Assembly (NCBI GenBank): GCA_009731375.1
Contig: BJOX01000236.1
Span: 723,762-778,535 of the forward strand
Direction: 5' to 3'
Length of the DNA: 54,774 nt
Source of the DNA: Paulinella micropora
Lineage: Eukaryota > Cercozoa > Imbricatea > Euglyphida
Shown one piece after another: positions 22,646-32,357 of this stretch. Made by a program: the position numbers and the translations under genes. The notes under the pieces were generated by a model, which worked only from the letters and a program-made list of their open reading frames with translations, was not told where the DNA came from and did no database searches. Within the stretch, counting starts at the first letter, position 1. Every line of letters begins with the position of its first letter.

Positions 22646-22703
22646 ACTAAGAGGCTGGCGACGACGGCGACAAGGCTAAAGAATTGGAACAGGCTGCCCA
22701 AGG
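22646..22703 (+). repeat. Module D, copy 3
   Basis: The copy 'ctaagaggctggcgacgacg' to 'caggctgcccaaggtt' is followed by 'attattgttgttgatg'. It is more diverged than the other two copies. Confidence 0.85.
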
Positions 22704-22754
22704 TTATTATTGTTGTTGATGTTATTTTTGTTCATGCTGTTGTTGTTGTTCAGC

Positions 22755-22804
22755 ACCCCTGCCCCAGCGTCGTGCAGGGAGGAAGGCTAAGGCGGCTGGC
22801 AAAG

Positions 22805-22805
<1 letters not shown>
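22755..22805 (+). repeat. Module C, variant 1
   Basis: Exon-like sequence ends 'aaggctaaggcggctggc' plus 'aaaggt', followed by ATT. The same 'aaggcggctggc' core occurs at 18,889, 23,813 and 24,240, each followed within about 40 bases by ATT units. Confidence 0.75.
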
Positions 22806-22890
<85 letters not shown>

Positions 22891-22902
22891 GTTATTATTA
22901 TT
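22806..22902. repeat. (ATT)n array
   Basis: About 30 ATT units with one GTT, directly after module C. Confidence 0.95.
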
Positions 22903-23155
22903 ACTTACTTACTTATATTTACTTATATTTACTTGCTTGCTTACTTACATACTTACTTACTTACATACATACATACATACTTACTTACTTACTTATATTT
23001 ACTTACTTACTTACTTATACTTACTTACTTACTTACTTACTTAATACTTGCTTACTTACTTATAATTACTTACTTACTTACTTACTTACTTACTTGCTTA
23101 CTTACTTATATTTACTTATGATTACTTATAATTCTTACTTTTCTTACTTACATAC

Positions 23156-23186
<31 letters not shown>

Positions 23187-23558
23187 CTTATATTGACTTA
23201 CTTACTTACTTACTTGCTTACTTAATTGCTTACTTACTTAATATAATTACTTACTTACTTACTTACTTGCTTACTTGCTTACTTACTTATATTTACTTAT
23301 AATTACTTACTTACTTACTTACTTACATACATACATACATACTTACTTATATTGACTTACTTACTTACTTACTTACTTATAATTACTTACTTACTTACCT
23401 ACTTACATACTTACATACATACATACTTACTTACTTACTTATATTGACTTACTTACTTACTTGCTTACTTGCTTACTTACTTATAATTACTTATAATTAC
23501 TTACTTACTTACTTGCTTACTTGCTTACTTACTTATACTTACTTAATTACTTACATAC

Positions 23559-23589
<31 letters not shown>

Positions 23590-23737
23590 CTTATATACTT
23601 TTATTGACTTACTTACTTACTTACTTACTTATAATTACTTGCTTACTTACTTACTTACTTACCTACATACATACTTACTTACTTACTTATATTGACTTAC
23701 TAACTTACTTACTTACTTAACTTACTTACTTACTGAC

Positions 23738-23768
<31 letters not shown>

Positions 23769-23797
23769 CATACTTACTTACTTACTTACCTACATAC
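22903..23797. repeat. TTAC satellite, block 3
   Basis: TTAC array with TACA runs, ending 'ttacctacatacttgcag', which looks like a 3' splice site next to module C. Confidence 0.95.
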
Positions 23798-23860
23798 TTG
23801 CAGGCAAGAATGCTAAGGCGGCTGGCGATAACGACGTAGAGGAAGAGAAGGATGAGGAAG
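23798..23860 (+). repeat. Module C, variant 2 (exon-like)
   Basis: After 'acttgcag' comes sequence that would encode NAKAAGDNDVEEEKDEEG, followed by ATT. A sister copy at 24,220-24,285 has the same left flank, so each copy resembles a small exon preceded by an acceptor site. Coding is possible but unproven. Confidence 0.6.
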
Positions 23861-23992
<132 letters not shown>

Positions 23993-24219
23993 TACTTTGT
24001 TACTTACTTGCTTACTTACTTACTTACATACGTACATACTTACTTACTTACTTACTTAATTATATTTACTTACTTACTTACTTACTTGCTTACTTACTTG
24101 CTTACTTACTTATATTTACTTATAATTACTTACTTACTTACTTGCTTGCTTGCTTACTTACTTACATACATACTTACATACATACATACATACATACATG
24201 CTTACTTACTTACCTACAT
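23993..24219. repeat. TTAC satellite, block 4
   Basis: TTAC and TACA units, again ending 'acctacatacttgcag'. Confidence 0.95.
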
Positions 24220-24285
24220 ACTTGCAGTGAAGAATGCTAAGGCGGCTGGCGATAACGGCGCAGAGGATGACAAGGATGAGGAAGG
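24220..24285 (+). repeat. Module C, variant 3 (exon-like)
   Basis: The module would encode NAKAAGDNGAEDDKDEEG, then ATT. It differs from variant 2 at several bases, mostly keeping an acidic peptide. Confidence 0.6.
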
Positions 24286-24319
24286 TTATTATGATTATTA
24301 TTATTATTATTATTATTGT

Positions 24320-24559
24320 GGCACCGCGATAGCCCAGTGGTTAAGGTCTACCATCTGGGACCTGTCGCCAGTTCGATTCCCGTCGGTGCCAGTATTTTCA
24401 AAGGATATGTTCTTTGAAAGTATTGGTCTGTCTGGAAGGCTTGGAGCTGCCTTGCGGGGGTGTCAGTAGAGCCTATCGTCAAATCTTCGTACTCCCCTCA
24501 CGGGTAAGACGATGGAGGCACATGTGCAGAAATGCATTCGCCATTGACTGAGAAGCACT
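24320..24559 (+). mobile_element. tRNA-derived SINE, copy 4 (distinct subfamily)
   Basis: The 72-base head (24,320-24,391) has a perfect 7-bp acceptor-like pairing (ggcaccg with cggtgcc), an A box at 24,330-24,340 and a B box at 24,370-24,380, so it is plainly tRNA-derived. The body differs from the other copies by a shorter middle. The tail 'gatggaggcacatgtgcag' ... 'gagaagcact' is closer to the LINE 3' end than in the other copies. Confidence 0.9.
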
Positions 24560-24687
24560 ATTATTATTATTATTATTCTTATTATTATTATTATTATTAT
24601 TATTATTTACTTACTTACTTACTTACTTACTTACATACATACATACATACTTACTTACTTACTTACTTATATTTACTTACTTACTTA

Positions 24688-24722
<35 letters not shown>

Positions 24723-24951
24723 GCTTACCTACTTATATTTATTTATAATTACTTACTTACTTATTTACTTACTTACTTACTTACTTACTTATAATTACTT
24801 ACTTGCTTGCTTACTTACTTACTTACTTACATACACATACATACATACATACTTACTTACTTACTTATATTGACTTACTTACTTACTTACTTAGTACTTA
24901 CATACATACATACTTACTTATATTGACTTACTTACTTAGTTACTGACTTAC

Positions 24952-24952
<1 letters not shown>
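24560..24952. repeat. ATT tail of the SINE, then TTAC satellite block 5
   Basis: The first ~47 bases are ATT (one CTT); the rest are TTAC units with the usual TACA runs. Confidence 0.95.

Positions 24953-25013
<61 letters not shown>
24953..25013. repeat. (ATT)n array
   Basis: About 20 ATT units directly upstream of a LINE 3'-end stub. Confidence 0.95.
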
Positions 25014-25017
<4 letters not shown>

Positions 25018-25065
25018 GAGGCACATGTCCAGGATCTGGATCTGATGCTATAGTCTGAGGAAGCC

Positions 25066-25066
<1 letters not shown>
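25014..25066 (+). mobile_element. 53-bp stub of the LINE 3' end
   Basis: From 'aatggaggcacatgtccagg' to 'gaggaagcct' this is identical to 31,173-31,225, the last codons and very short 3' UTR of the full LINE. It is flanked by ATT on both sides, so it is either an extremely 5'-truncated insertion or the product of a tandem event with the full element beside it. Confidence 0.9.

Positions 25067-25111
<45 letters not shown>
25067..25111. repeat. (ATT)n array
   Basis: About 15 ATT units between the LINE stub and the 5' end of the full LINE. Confidence 0.95.
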
Positions 25112-25112
<1 letters not shown>

Positions 25113-25431
25113 TGGAGGGGTGCACAAGATGGCACTCCATGGGAAGTGGAGGTGGTTGGGCCTCTCTCCACGAAGGTGACCGCTTGGGAAGGGCGGTCAC
25201 CGGGATATGCGCAACTCTCAACTGGGCATTTACTCGGTAGGGGTTCGGCCAGGCAGGTTGTGGGGCTGTCTGTTGGATTGTTGGTTGGCTCGTTTTTCTT
25301 GGCTGTTGGTTTGGGTCTGGTTTCCTGGTTAGCCCATTTTCGCCGAATTTCCTGCCGAGTAAATGCCTGGGGGCTTCCAGTTCCGGTTTGGTGATCTTGT
25401 TGAGGTGAGCATTCGGAGGAAACAGTACCGA

Positions 25432-25535
25432 GATGGGTTGAAGATAGGATTCACATTGAGCCGAGATGGGGCTGAGTTGACCTGTTCCAACTCGGCTCCA
25501 TTTCGGCTTCATGTTAATCCTATCTTCATCCTATC
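25432..25535 (+). promoter_or_regulatory. Long hairpin in the LINE 5' UTR
   Basis: Left arm 25,432-25,481 and right arm about 25,487-25,535 pair over nearly 50 bases with a 5-base loop and several mismatches or wobbles. A second, perfect 9-bp stem (ggtgaccgc / gcggtcacc) is at 25,175-25,201. Both lie upstream of the ORF and would fold in the element RNA. A role in translation or RNP assembly is inferred. Confidence 0.75.
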
Positions 25536-26103
25536 TGGGTTTTGTCTCCTCCCTATCTTCGCTTCTTCGGGGTTGCCTAACTGGAACACATGATGAGCGC
25601 ACGTTGGAGAGGGGCTTCAGTCGGTCCCAATGCCTTGCCAGTGCCTTGCTGCGTTGCCGTGCCTTGCCCCATGCATTCACACCCTCCACCGTTGCATTTC
25701 TAACTGAGCAGCTTCGGCTGGGATTACTATACTTGTCTGTAAGACCCTATAGGTACCGCTAGGTTCGCGCCTTCTATACCCACGTGGGGGAAGGAGTTTC
25801 AGCGGCACGCCGTCCGATCTGGCTCCACTCGGGGACACCCGTACCTCATGATGTGTATTGTTAGGAGCAGCTGAAAGTCCATAAGGCATGAGAGTAGAGG
25901 CGTTGGCGATGCGATGGAGAGTGTGTGTAGTGCGTGAGGCAGGTTCTGGCGACGCTGGGGGTGCTGGCGGGCGCCGAAGGGCACGAAGCGACGCGGCAGC
26001 GTCCAGTGACACCGGCGGAAATGCGTGTAGTGTGTGTTGCAGATACCGCCGATGCTATTTGCATGGACGGGCGCTTTCCTCGGCGTAAAGAGGCGCGGCG
26101 GTG

Positions 26104-29100
26104 ATGGCCAGCGACATTGGCCGTCTACTACTCTCAATGGATTACAAATACGCGAAGCACGGAGCTACCACTGTGGCCCTTATGGGACAAGGTAGAATCG
26201 CCGAAGACCTGGACAATCCCCGTGGGAATGCCTCTTCGACGGGCTCTGGCCCGATGTCCCAGGATGGGAGGATGAGGGCTCGCGTATATGACGGAATTCC
26301 TGAACCACGTGGAGAGGCTATCTTAGCTGCGCCTCATCCTTCCTCCCCAAACCTGGCACACGGGTCGGCGCTTCAACATAAGGCGAGCGGCGCTATATGG
26401 CAGATGGCACCGCCGCCTCGACGGTACCGGCGGGTAGATCGGTACGACAAGGACGGGCGTAATCTGATTGTCTGGGGGCTCTCAGAACGCGCCAATCTAC
26501 AGGAGATCGCCTCCAAAATGAGCGGTCTTGGTCTGGTGGTCCCGGTAATGGAGTGGCAAGGCCAGCGAATGTCTCGTCACCTGGAGCTGGTCTACGAGGA
26601 CGATGACAGCAGGCAGACGGCGTTGCAGCAACTCAAACATCTCAAATTCTTCGGCAGAGGGGTCAATGTGGCCCTTGGGCGCAGGTTCAGGGACAGGGAA
26701 CGTGTCCGAAGGCTTATTCGCATCCATCTGCGTGGGGAAGCGGCGGTCCGGAAGGAGGAAGCTGCGACGGGATATCGCGTCTTGCCTCTGCATGAAGAAT
26801 GTGTCGATGATGTGCAGGTGGTGTCTTCGGAATTGGCTGCCGATGCACCTAAGTGTGTGTCTGAGTGTGCTGATGTGCATGTGGTGCCCCTGCATTCGGC
26901 GGCCAGTGCAGTGGGGGACCAACCTGCGCAAGCACCTGCAGAGGGGGGCAGCACGAGGGCGGAAGCCAAGCGCGGCCGTCGGGTCCGGAAACGAGCCAAG
27001 AAGCACCGCTCCAAGCAGTTCGATACCGGCTTCAAGCTACTCGTCGCGAGTCACAACTGGCAGGGTAAAACGGGATACGACAACGTAGGCACGGCGGAAT
27101 GGGCATCATTCTACAAGCACGAGGGCTGGCTAGTCATCGGGGCTCAGGAGCACCGCATGGGCAAGAAGCAACTTTCCAAATGCAGCCTGGATGGATTCCG
27201 GATTTTTGGAAAACCTGCGGAGGTCAGCGAGAAAAATCGCTGCAAGGGTGGGGTTCTATTCGCGGTGGCTAACTTCCTTGGTCCGTATTGCAACCTGGTG
27301 TCAGCCCCCGTCGACCACCGGCAGCAAGTGTGGCTGCGTATCGCCTCGGGTGTTACCGGCGCTCAGGATATCTATGTGGGCAACGGCTACTTTCCCCAGG
27401 AAACGCAGGAAGAAGAGTCGTCAGAGGCGTATGCGGCCTGGCAGGCAGCTATAGCTTTTTTTGGAGCCAAAGGTCTTGTGGTCACGGTGGCGGATGCCAA
27501 CGCGAAGCTCGGGCCGGCATGCAGCCGAAAAGAGGAGGGCATCGTCGGTCAGCACGGGGAGGTCGATGATAAGGGAGCACCGGTACGTTCGGAGAACGGC
27601 AAGAGACTCGCGGCTGTCCTCGTCGCTACGGGCCTGCGAAATCTGAGCGGCTTCTCGTGCCCAGTGGAAGGGTCCTACTGGTGGTCCCGGCGTGAGCAGC
27701 GCGGCATGGGCACAGGCAAGCACCTCCTCGATTACATCTGCGCGTCGCCTGGCTTGGCATCTGGAGCAAAGTTCGGAGTATGCGAAGATGATCTTGATAC
27801 GGACCACAAGGCAGTATGGGCCGAACTGACGTGGAGCGGCCAGCGCCGGCCAAAGCGGGCTGCGAAACCTTACAGGTCCTTTCGTGTTGATAAGCTTATT
27901 GGTGCTGGTGTCTCGGGTAATGATCACGCTGCGAAGCAAGCGCTGGATTATCTACGCGACAAGTTCGATGACGTATTCCAGCATTGCCTACAGAAGCTTG
28001 GAGTGCATCAGCTGCCTGAGCTTGACCTATCGGGTGGTGCCGACAGCCAACGGGTGGTAGATGACGTCACCGAGCGAGTGGCGCAGTCCTTCCGAATGGC
28101 GGCGCACCGGGTCCTTGGCTCCAGATGTATACGACCCCGTTTCACCAACAATTGGTTCGACGGGGAGCTAAAGGAGCTCATTCAGCAGCGCCGGGAGGCC
28201 TACGCAGCATACAGGAGGGATGAATCGAATGCGGAAGCCCGTCTGAATTGGCTACGGCTCCGCAAGCAAATTCGGAAGGCAACTCGGGCCAAGAAGTCCG
28301 CCTCCTTCAAGCAAGTGCAGGAAGAAGCGGTCAAATGTCAACGCGAGCAATCCTCAAAGCGCTTTTGGCTACTCGCGAAGCGGCTTGGCGGGGCACGCAG
28401 AACGAAGGTCTCCGCGCCGGTGCAAAGGGAGGATGGCTCACTGGCGTGTACGCTGCCGGAAAAGGTCGCTCGGTGGGAGGAATTTCGGAAAAATTCGGTG
28501 AAGCCACGGGAAAATCCGGCAAGTGCGGCTGTTGTGGTGGAGTGCTGTGCAGAAGCAGGCTCGCTGGAGTGGGAGGAAGCCGAAGCTAAGCGGCAGTTCC
28601 ACTGGAACGATCGCTTCAGAGATGAGGTGGCCCGGGCTATGAAGGAGCACGAAGTAGGTGAAGACACTTGCGAAGAGCTGGACAAGCCGTTCACGCAAGA
28701 GGAGGTCCTTGCAAGGCAACGTGCCCTGAATAACCACAAAGCTTGTGGCGAGGACAAAGTGAAGAACGAGATGCTCAAGTATGGCGGCGCCTACATCAAT
28801 GGCTACTTAACGCAGTACTTCAACTGGATTCGAGAAGCCGAGAGGACTCCAAAAGCTTGGGGCAAGGGAATCATCGTCAATATCCCCAAGGGTGGGGATC
28901 CTACGGATCCTGACAACTGGAGGGATATCTCGATTATTAGTTGCCTTGGTAAGCTGTATCTGTCCTTATTAGCTACTCGTCTAACGCTCTTCGTGGATGG
29001 CCCGGATAAGCTACGTCCAGAGCAGGGAGGCTTCCGCCCGGGGCGTCGCACTACGGATCAGGTCTTTACCCTTTGGCAGAGGTTGAAGGGGCGTCAGCAG

Positions 29101-31212
29101 CAGAAGCGGGAGTCGTATGTCCTGTTCGTCGATCTACGCAAGGCTTTCCCGTCTGTTTGGAGAGATGGCCTATTTGAGAGGCTCTGGAAGCTGGGTGTAA
29201 GGGGCAAGTTCTGGCGCACGCTACGCAGGTGCTACGAGCAGACTTCGTCGCAAGTGCTAGTTGATGGAGCACTCACCCCCGAAGTACTGGAGGGTGTAGG
29301 CGTCCAACAGGGGTCCCCTCTCTCTCCCACACTCTTCAACGTCTTTATGGATGAGCTGTGTGATCGGCTGGCGAGTGCCCTCAAGATCACGGATGTGAAG
29401 CGGCTGAACGACATCAAGGCACTTCTATACGCGGACGACGTGGCCCTCATCGCTCACAGTCGCACCGAGCTCCAGAAGATGGTCAATGTTGTGGCCAAGT
29501 TCGCGGAAGATTACCGGCTGGAAGTCAACTTGAAGCCCGGCAAGACGGAAATCATGCCCATTTACACGTCGAGCAAGGCGAAACGACCAAGTATCAGGGA
29601 GCGAGGTGAGCCCGTGGTGTGGTTTCGCGGCCAGAAGCTTTGTGTCACCAGTCAGTACAAGTACCTGGGAGTGGTTATCACCGACGACCTGAAGTGGAAG
29701 GAGCAGGCCCTGCGGGCTACGCGTGTCACTGAAGTCGCCACCGCAGGTTGGTACTCTTTGTGGTGTGCAGGTGAGATACAAGCTAGGTATCGTCTCATGT
29801 GCTGGAATCAACTTGTGGGGGCCAAGCTGAAGTACGCCTTCGATGTCTGGCGTGCCCCCGTATCGCAGCTCACCAAGCTGGAGGCAGCAATGCTGCGCCC
29901 CATGAGGATGATTCTCGGCATCAGCCCTAAGACAAGCAAGTGGATTACACTCTTTCTGGCGCGCTCTTTGAGTGCGGAGCGTTTGCGGCGGGCGGCGCAA
30001 CTGAAGTTCTATGGACGGCTGCGTGTTCTACCGGAGAAGCGATTTCCTGTCATCGCATCTCAAGTCAAATCCGACTGGACTGCGGAGGCCGAAGGCGCTA
30101 TCAGGGACTCAATGGATCTACAACAAGGGCTTCAGGAGCTCCTAAATAGCTCAGAGAAGGACCTCGAGGGTTGGTGTTCGACTGTGGACAAGTGGGCCCT
30201 TCAGCAGGACGTCAAGATGGTGCAGCAACTGATGTGGGACAAGCGAGAGGCAGGCAGCGATCTTACTGATGGCCTGCGAGTCATCCTAAGACAAGTCTTT
30301 GGAACTAAGGAGTTCCCAAGATGGGTAGCCCTTGATGATGCGCATTATAATCTGCTTCGGAGAAGGTTGCTCAGCTGCAACAACCGCCTTCGGTTGTACC
30401 GCAGCAAGTTGGTCAGTGGCATGTCCCCTCGCTGCTTCTGTTGTCATGATGATGTCAATGAGTCCCTTGCGCACTTCTTATGGGATTGCCCCATGCATGA
30501 GGGGAGACGTAAGCAGCTGTTGCTGAGTATGCAGAGGCTCGGTGGCATGGCTGTGGGGGGTGCTGAGGGGGATGGAGGGAGTGAGGAGGGTGGTGAGGTC
30601 GTAGGCGGTGAGGTTGTGGTGGAGGATGTGTTGCTTGGGCGGGAGCGGGAGGGCTCTGTGCGGCAGGGTTGGGATGATATGTCGCCTGTGGATCAATCAC
30701 GATTGTTTTGTAAGCTTTTTCAGGGGAAGTCGCGCTTCCGCAGTAACTTTAGGCTTGCTGCGTTGTTAGGGGTTACAGCGTTGCGTCCCCCTCCAAAGTT
30801 GGATGTGTTGTTTGGATCATATGTGTCTGAGTGTTGGTCTGCTAGGGAGGGTAAAAGGGAGGAGCTTGGGGTGGAGGATGGGGGCGAGGAGGTGATTGAC
30901 CTCACTGAGGTTCCATCAGCTTCTGTCCCACCCTCTCCCCCAAGTGACGTTGATGTTGCACGGCGCGGCCGTCCGCGCAGTGTGGACGTCATGGCTAGAG
31001 AGAGGGGTTCGGGAGCGCAGCGTAGTGTCTCCGAGTTCTTCTCTTCAGCTAACACCCTCGCATCTAGCTCTTCATGCACTTCACAGCCCCCATCTGCCCC
31101 TGCTGTTGCTGTTGCTGCTATGTCTGTTTGGTGTTCTGACAATGCGTTGGGATCGGCTGACCCCGGTGACCCAATGGAGGCACATGTCCAGGATCTGGAT
31201 CTGATGCTATAG
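26104..31212 (+). CDS. LINE polyprotein: RRM-like region, AP endonuclease, reverse transcriptase, CCHC finger
   Basis: The ATG at 26,104 opens a 1,702-codon frame. Residues ~110-215 (NLIVWGLSE ... GRGVNVALGRRF) look RRM-like, as in LINE ORF1 proteins. Residues ~309-580 are an APE endonuclease: VASHNWQ, QEHRMG, GNGYFP, VADANAKLG and DTDHKAVW. RT spans ~862-1,190: IPKGGDPTDPDNWR, FVDLRKAFPSVW, GVQQGSPLSPTLFN, LLYADDVAL and YKYLGVVI. At ~1,443-1,463 CFCCHDDVNESLAHFLWDCP gives a C..C...H....C finger common at LINE C-termini. The last ~200 residues are Gly/Glu- then Ser-rich. No RNase H is visible. It would nick the target and prime cDNA synthesis from the 3' end. No frame breaks were found. The RRM-like call is the weakest part. 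Confidence 0.95.
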   Translation: MASDIGRLLLSMDYKYAKHGATTVALMGQGRIAEDLDNPRGNASSTGSGPMSQDGRMRARVYDGIPEPRGEAILAAPHPSSPNLAHGSALQHKASGAIWQMAPPPRRYRRVDRYDKDGRNLIVWGLSERANLQEIASKMSGLGLVVPVMEWQGQRMSRHLELVYEDDDSRQTALQQLKHLKFFGRGVNVALGRRFRDRERVRRLIRIHLRGEAAVRKEEAATGYRVLPLHEECVDDVQVVSSELAADAPKCVSECADVHVVPLHSAASAVGDQPAQAPAEGGSTRAEAKRGRRVRKRAKKHRSKQFDTGFKLLVASHNWQGKTGYDNVGTAEWASFYKHEGWLVIGAQEHRMGKKQLSKCSLDGFRIFGKPAEVSEKNRCKGGVLFAVANFLGPYCNLVSAPVDHRQQVWLRIASGVTGAQDIYVGNGYFPQETQEEESSEAYAAWQAAIAFFGAKGLVVTVADANAKLGPACSRKEEGIVGQHGEVDDKGAPVRSENGKRLAAVLVATGLRNLSGFSCPVEGSYWWSRREQRGMGTGKHLLDYICASPGLASGAKFGVCEDDLDTDHKAVWAELTWSGQRRPKRAAKPYRSFRVDKLIGAGVSGNDHAAKQALDYLRDKFDDVFQHCLQKLGVHQLPELDLSGGADSQRVVDDVTERVAQSFRMAAHRVLGSRCIRPRFTNNWFDGELKELIQQRREAYAAYRRDESNAEARLNWLRLRKQIRKATRAKKSASFKQVQEEAVKCQREQSSKRFWLLAKRLGGARRTKVSAPVQREDGSLACTLPEKVARWEEFRKNSVKPRENPASAAVVVECCAEAGSLEWEEAEAKRQFHWNDRFRDEVARAMKEHEVGEDTCEELDKPFTQEEVLARQRALNNHKACGEDKVKNEMLKYGGAYINGYLTQYFNWIREAERTPKAWGKGIIVNIPKGGDPTDPDNWRDISIISCLGKLYLSLLATRLTLFVDGPDKLRPEQGGFRPGRRTTDQVFTLWQRLKGRQQQKRESYVLFVDLRKAFPSVWRDGLFERLWKLGVRGKFWRTLRRCYEQTSSQVLVDGALTPEVLEGVGVQQGSPLSPTLFNVFMDELCDRLASALKITDVKRLNDIKALLYADDVALIAHSRTELQKMVNVVAKFAEDYRLEVNLKPGKTEIMPIYTSSKAKRPSIRERGEPVVWFRGQKLCVTSQYKYLGVVITDDLKWKEQALRATRVTEVATAGWYSLWCAGEIQARYRLMCWNQLVGAKLKYAFDVWRAPVSQLTKLEAAMLRPMRMILGISPKTSKWITLFLARSLSAERLRRAAQLKFYGRLRVLPEKRFPVIASQVKSDWTAEAEGAIRDSMDLQQGLQELLNSSEKDLEGWCSTVDKWALQQDVKMVQQLMWDKREAGSDLTDGLRVILRQVFGTKEFPRWVALDDAHYNLLRRRLLSCNNRLRLYRSKLVSGMSPRCFCCHDDVNESLAHFLWDCPMHEGRRKQLLLSMQRLGGMAVGGAEGDGGSEEGGEVVGGEVVVEDVLLGREREGSVRQGWDDMSPVDQSRLFCKLFQGKSRFRSNFRLAALLGVTALRPPPKLDVLFGSYVSECWSAREGKREELGVEDGGEEVIDLTEVPSASVPPSPPSDVDVARRGRPRSVDVMARERGSGAQRSVSEFFSSANTLASSSSCTSQPPSAPAVAVAAMSVWCSDNALGSADPGDPMEAHVQDLDLML

Positions 31213-31225
31213 TCTGAGGAAGCCT

Positions 31226-31266
31226 ATTATTATTATTATTATTATTATTATTGTTATTATTGTTAT
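31226..31266. repeat. (ATT)n tail of the LINE
   Basis: ATT units with two GTT variants follow the LINE 3' end and run into TTAC. Confidence 0.95.
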
Positions 31267-31510
31267 TTACTTACTTACTTACTTACATACTTACATACTT
31301 ACTTACTTACTTATATTTACTTACTTACTTACTTACTTATACTTACTTATACTTACTTACTTACTTACTTACTTGCTTGCTTACTTACTTACTTACTTAC
31401 ATACTTACATACTTACATACATACATACATACTTACTTACTTACTTATATTGACTTACTTACTTACTTACTTACTTACTTGCTTGCTTATTTACTTAAAT
31501 TTACTTATGA

Positions 31511-31553
<43 letters not shown>

Positions 31554-31658
31554 TACTTACTTACTTACTTGCTTACCTACTTATAATTACTTATAATTAC
31601 TTACTTACTTACTTACTTACTTACCTATAATTACTTACTTGCTTACTTGCTTACTTAC

Positions 31659-31689
<31 letters not shown>

Positions 31690-31764
31690 CTTACTTACTT
31701 ACTTATATTGACTTACTTACTTACTTACTTACCTACTTGCTTACTTACTTATATTTACTTATGA

Positions 31765-31795
<31 letters not shown>

Positions 31796-31857
31796 GTACA
31801 TACATACATACTCACTTACTTACATTGACTTACTTACTTGCTTACTTACTTATTTAC

Positions 31858-31858
<1 letters not shown>
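31267..31858. repeat. TTAC satellite, block 6
   Basis: The same unit types as blocks 1-5, showing the LINE is embedded in this satellite. Confidence 0.95.

Positions 31859-31937
<79 letters not shown>
31859..31937. repeat. (ATT)n array
   Basis: About 26 ATT units immediately before SINE copy 5. Confidence 0.95.
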
Positions 31938-32205
31938 GGACACCGTGATAGCCCAGTGGTCAAGTTCTACCATCTGGGCCCTGTCGCCAGTTCGATTCCC
32001 GTCGGTGCCACCAGTATTTTCATTGAACATACCGGTCTATTTCTGGACCAGTATTTTCATTGAACATACCGGCCCGTCTGGAAGTGTTGGAACTGCCCTT
32101 GCGGGGGTGTCATTAGAGCTTATCGTCAATTCTTCGTACTCCCCTCACGGGTGAGACGATGGAGGCGCATGTGCAGAAATGCATCAGCCATTGACAGAGA
32201 AGCAC

Positions 32206-32206
<1 letters not shown>
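31938..32206 (+). mobile_element. tRNA-derived SINE, copy 5 (full length)
   Basis: Head 'ggacaccgtgatagcccag', A and B boxes, duplicated 'ttttcattgaacataccgg', and tail 'gacagagaagcact', followed by (ATT)n. It is almost identical to copy 3, implying recent spread. Confidence 0.9.

Positions 32207-32274
<68 letters not shown>
32207..32274. repeat. (ATT)n tail of SINE copy 5
   Basis: About 22 ATT units between the SINE and a LINE/SINE chimera. Confidence 0.95.
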
Positions 32275-32357
32275 GGAGGGGTGCCCAGTATGGCACCCCA
32301 CGGGAAGAGGAGGTGGTTGGGCCTCTTCCCGATTCCCGTCGGTGCCACCAGTATTTT
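32275..32357 (+). mobile_element. LINE 5'-end / SINE chimera, cut by a gap
   Basis: 32,275-32,330 matches the first ~55 bases of the LINE 5' UTR ('ggaggggtgc', 'ggaggtggttgggcctct'). It then changes at once to SINE sequence 'gattcccgtcggtgccacca' and reaches the N gap at 32,358. The junction is within read-through sequence, not at a gap. Confidence 0.8.

Larger units (their letters stand above)
25112..31225 (+). mobile_element. Full-length APE-type non-LTR retrotransposon
   Basis: About 6.1 kb: a 5' UTR of ~990 bases beginning 'ctggaggggtgcacaagatg', one long ORF, and a 3' UTR of only 13 bases after the stop before (ATT)n. There is no poly(A); the ATT run takes the place of the tail. The ORF is fully open, which suggests recent activity. 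Target-site duplications cannot be defined because the element sits inside ATT repeats. Neighbouring SINEs share its 3' end. Confidence 0.95.

Noticed and set aside
24320-24391. A functional tRNA gene
   Set aside because: The T and anticodon arms pair poorly, and the same head heads dispersed SINE copies with ATT tails.
26497-30700. Numerous minus-strand and alternate-frame ORFs inside the LINE
   Set aside because: They overlap a 1,702-codon frame with clear domains and show no family motifs.
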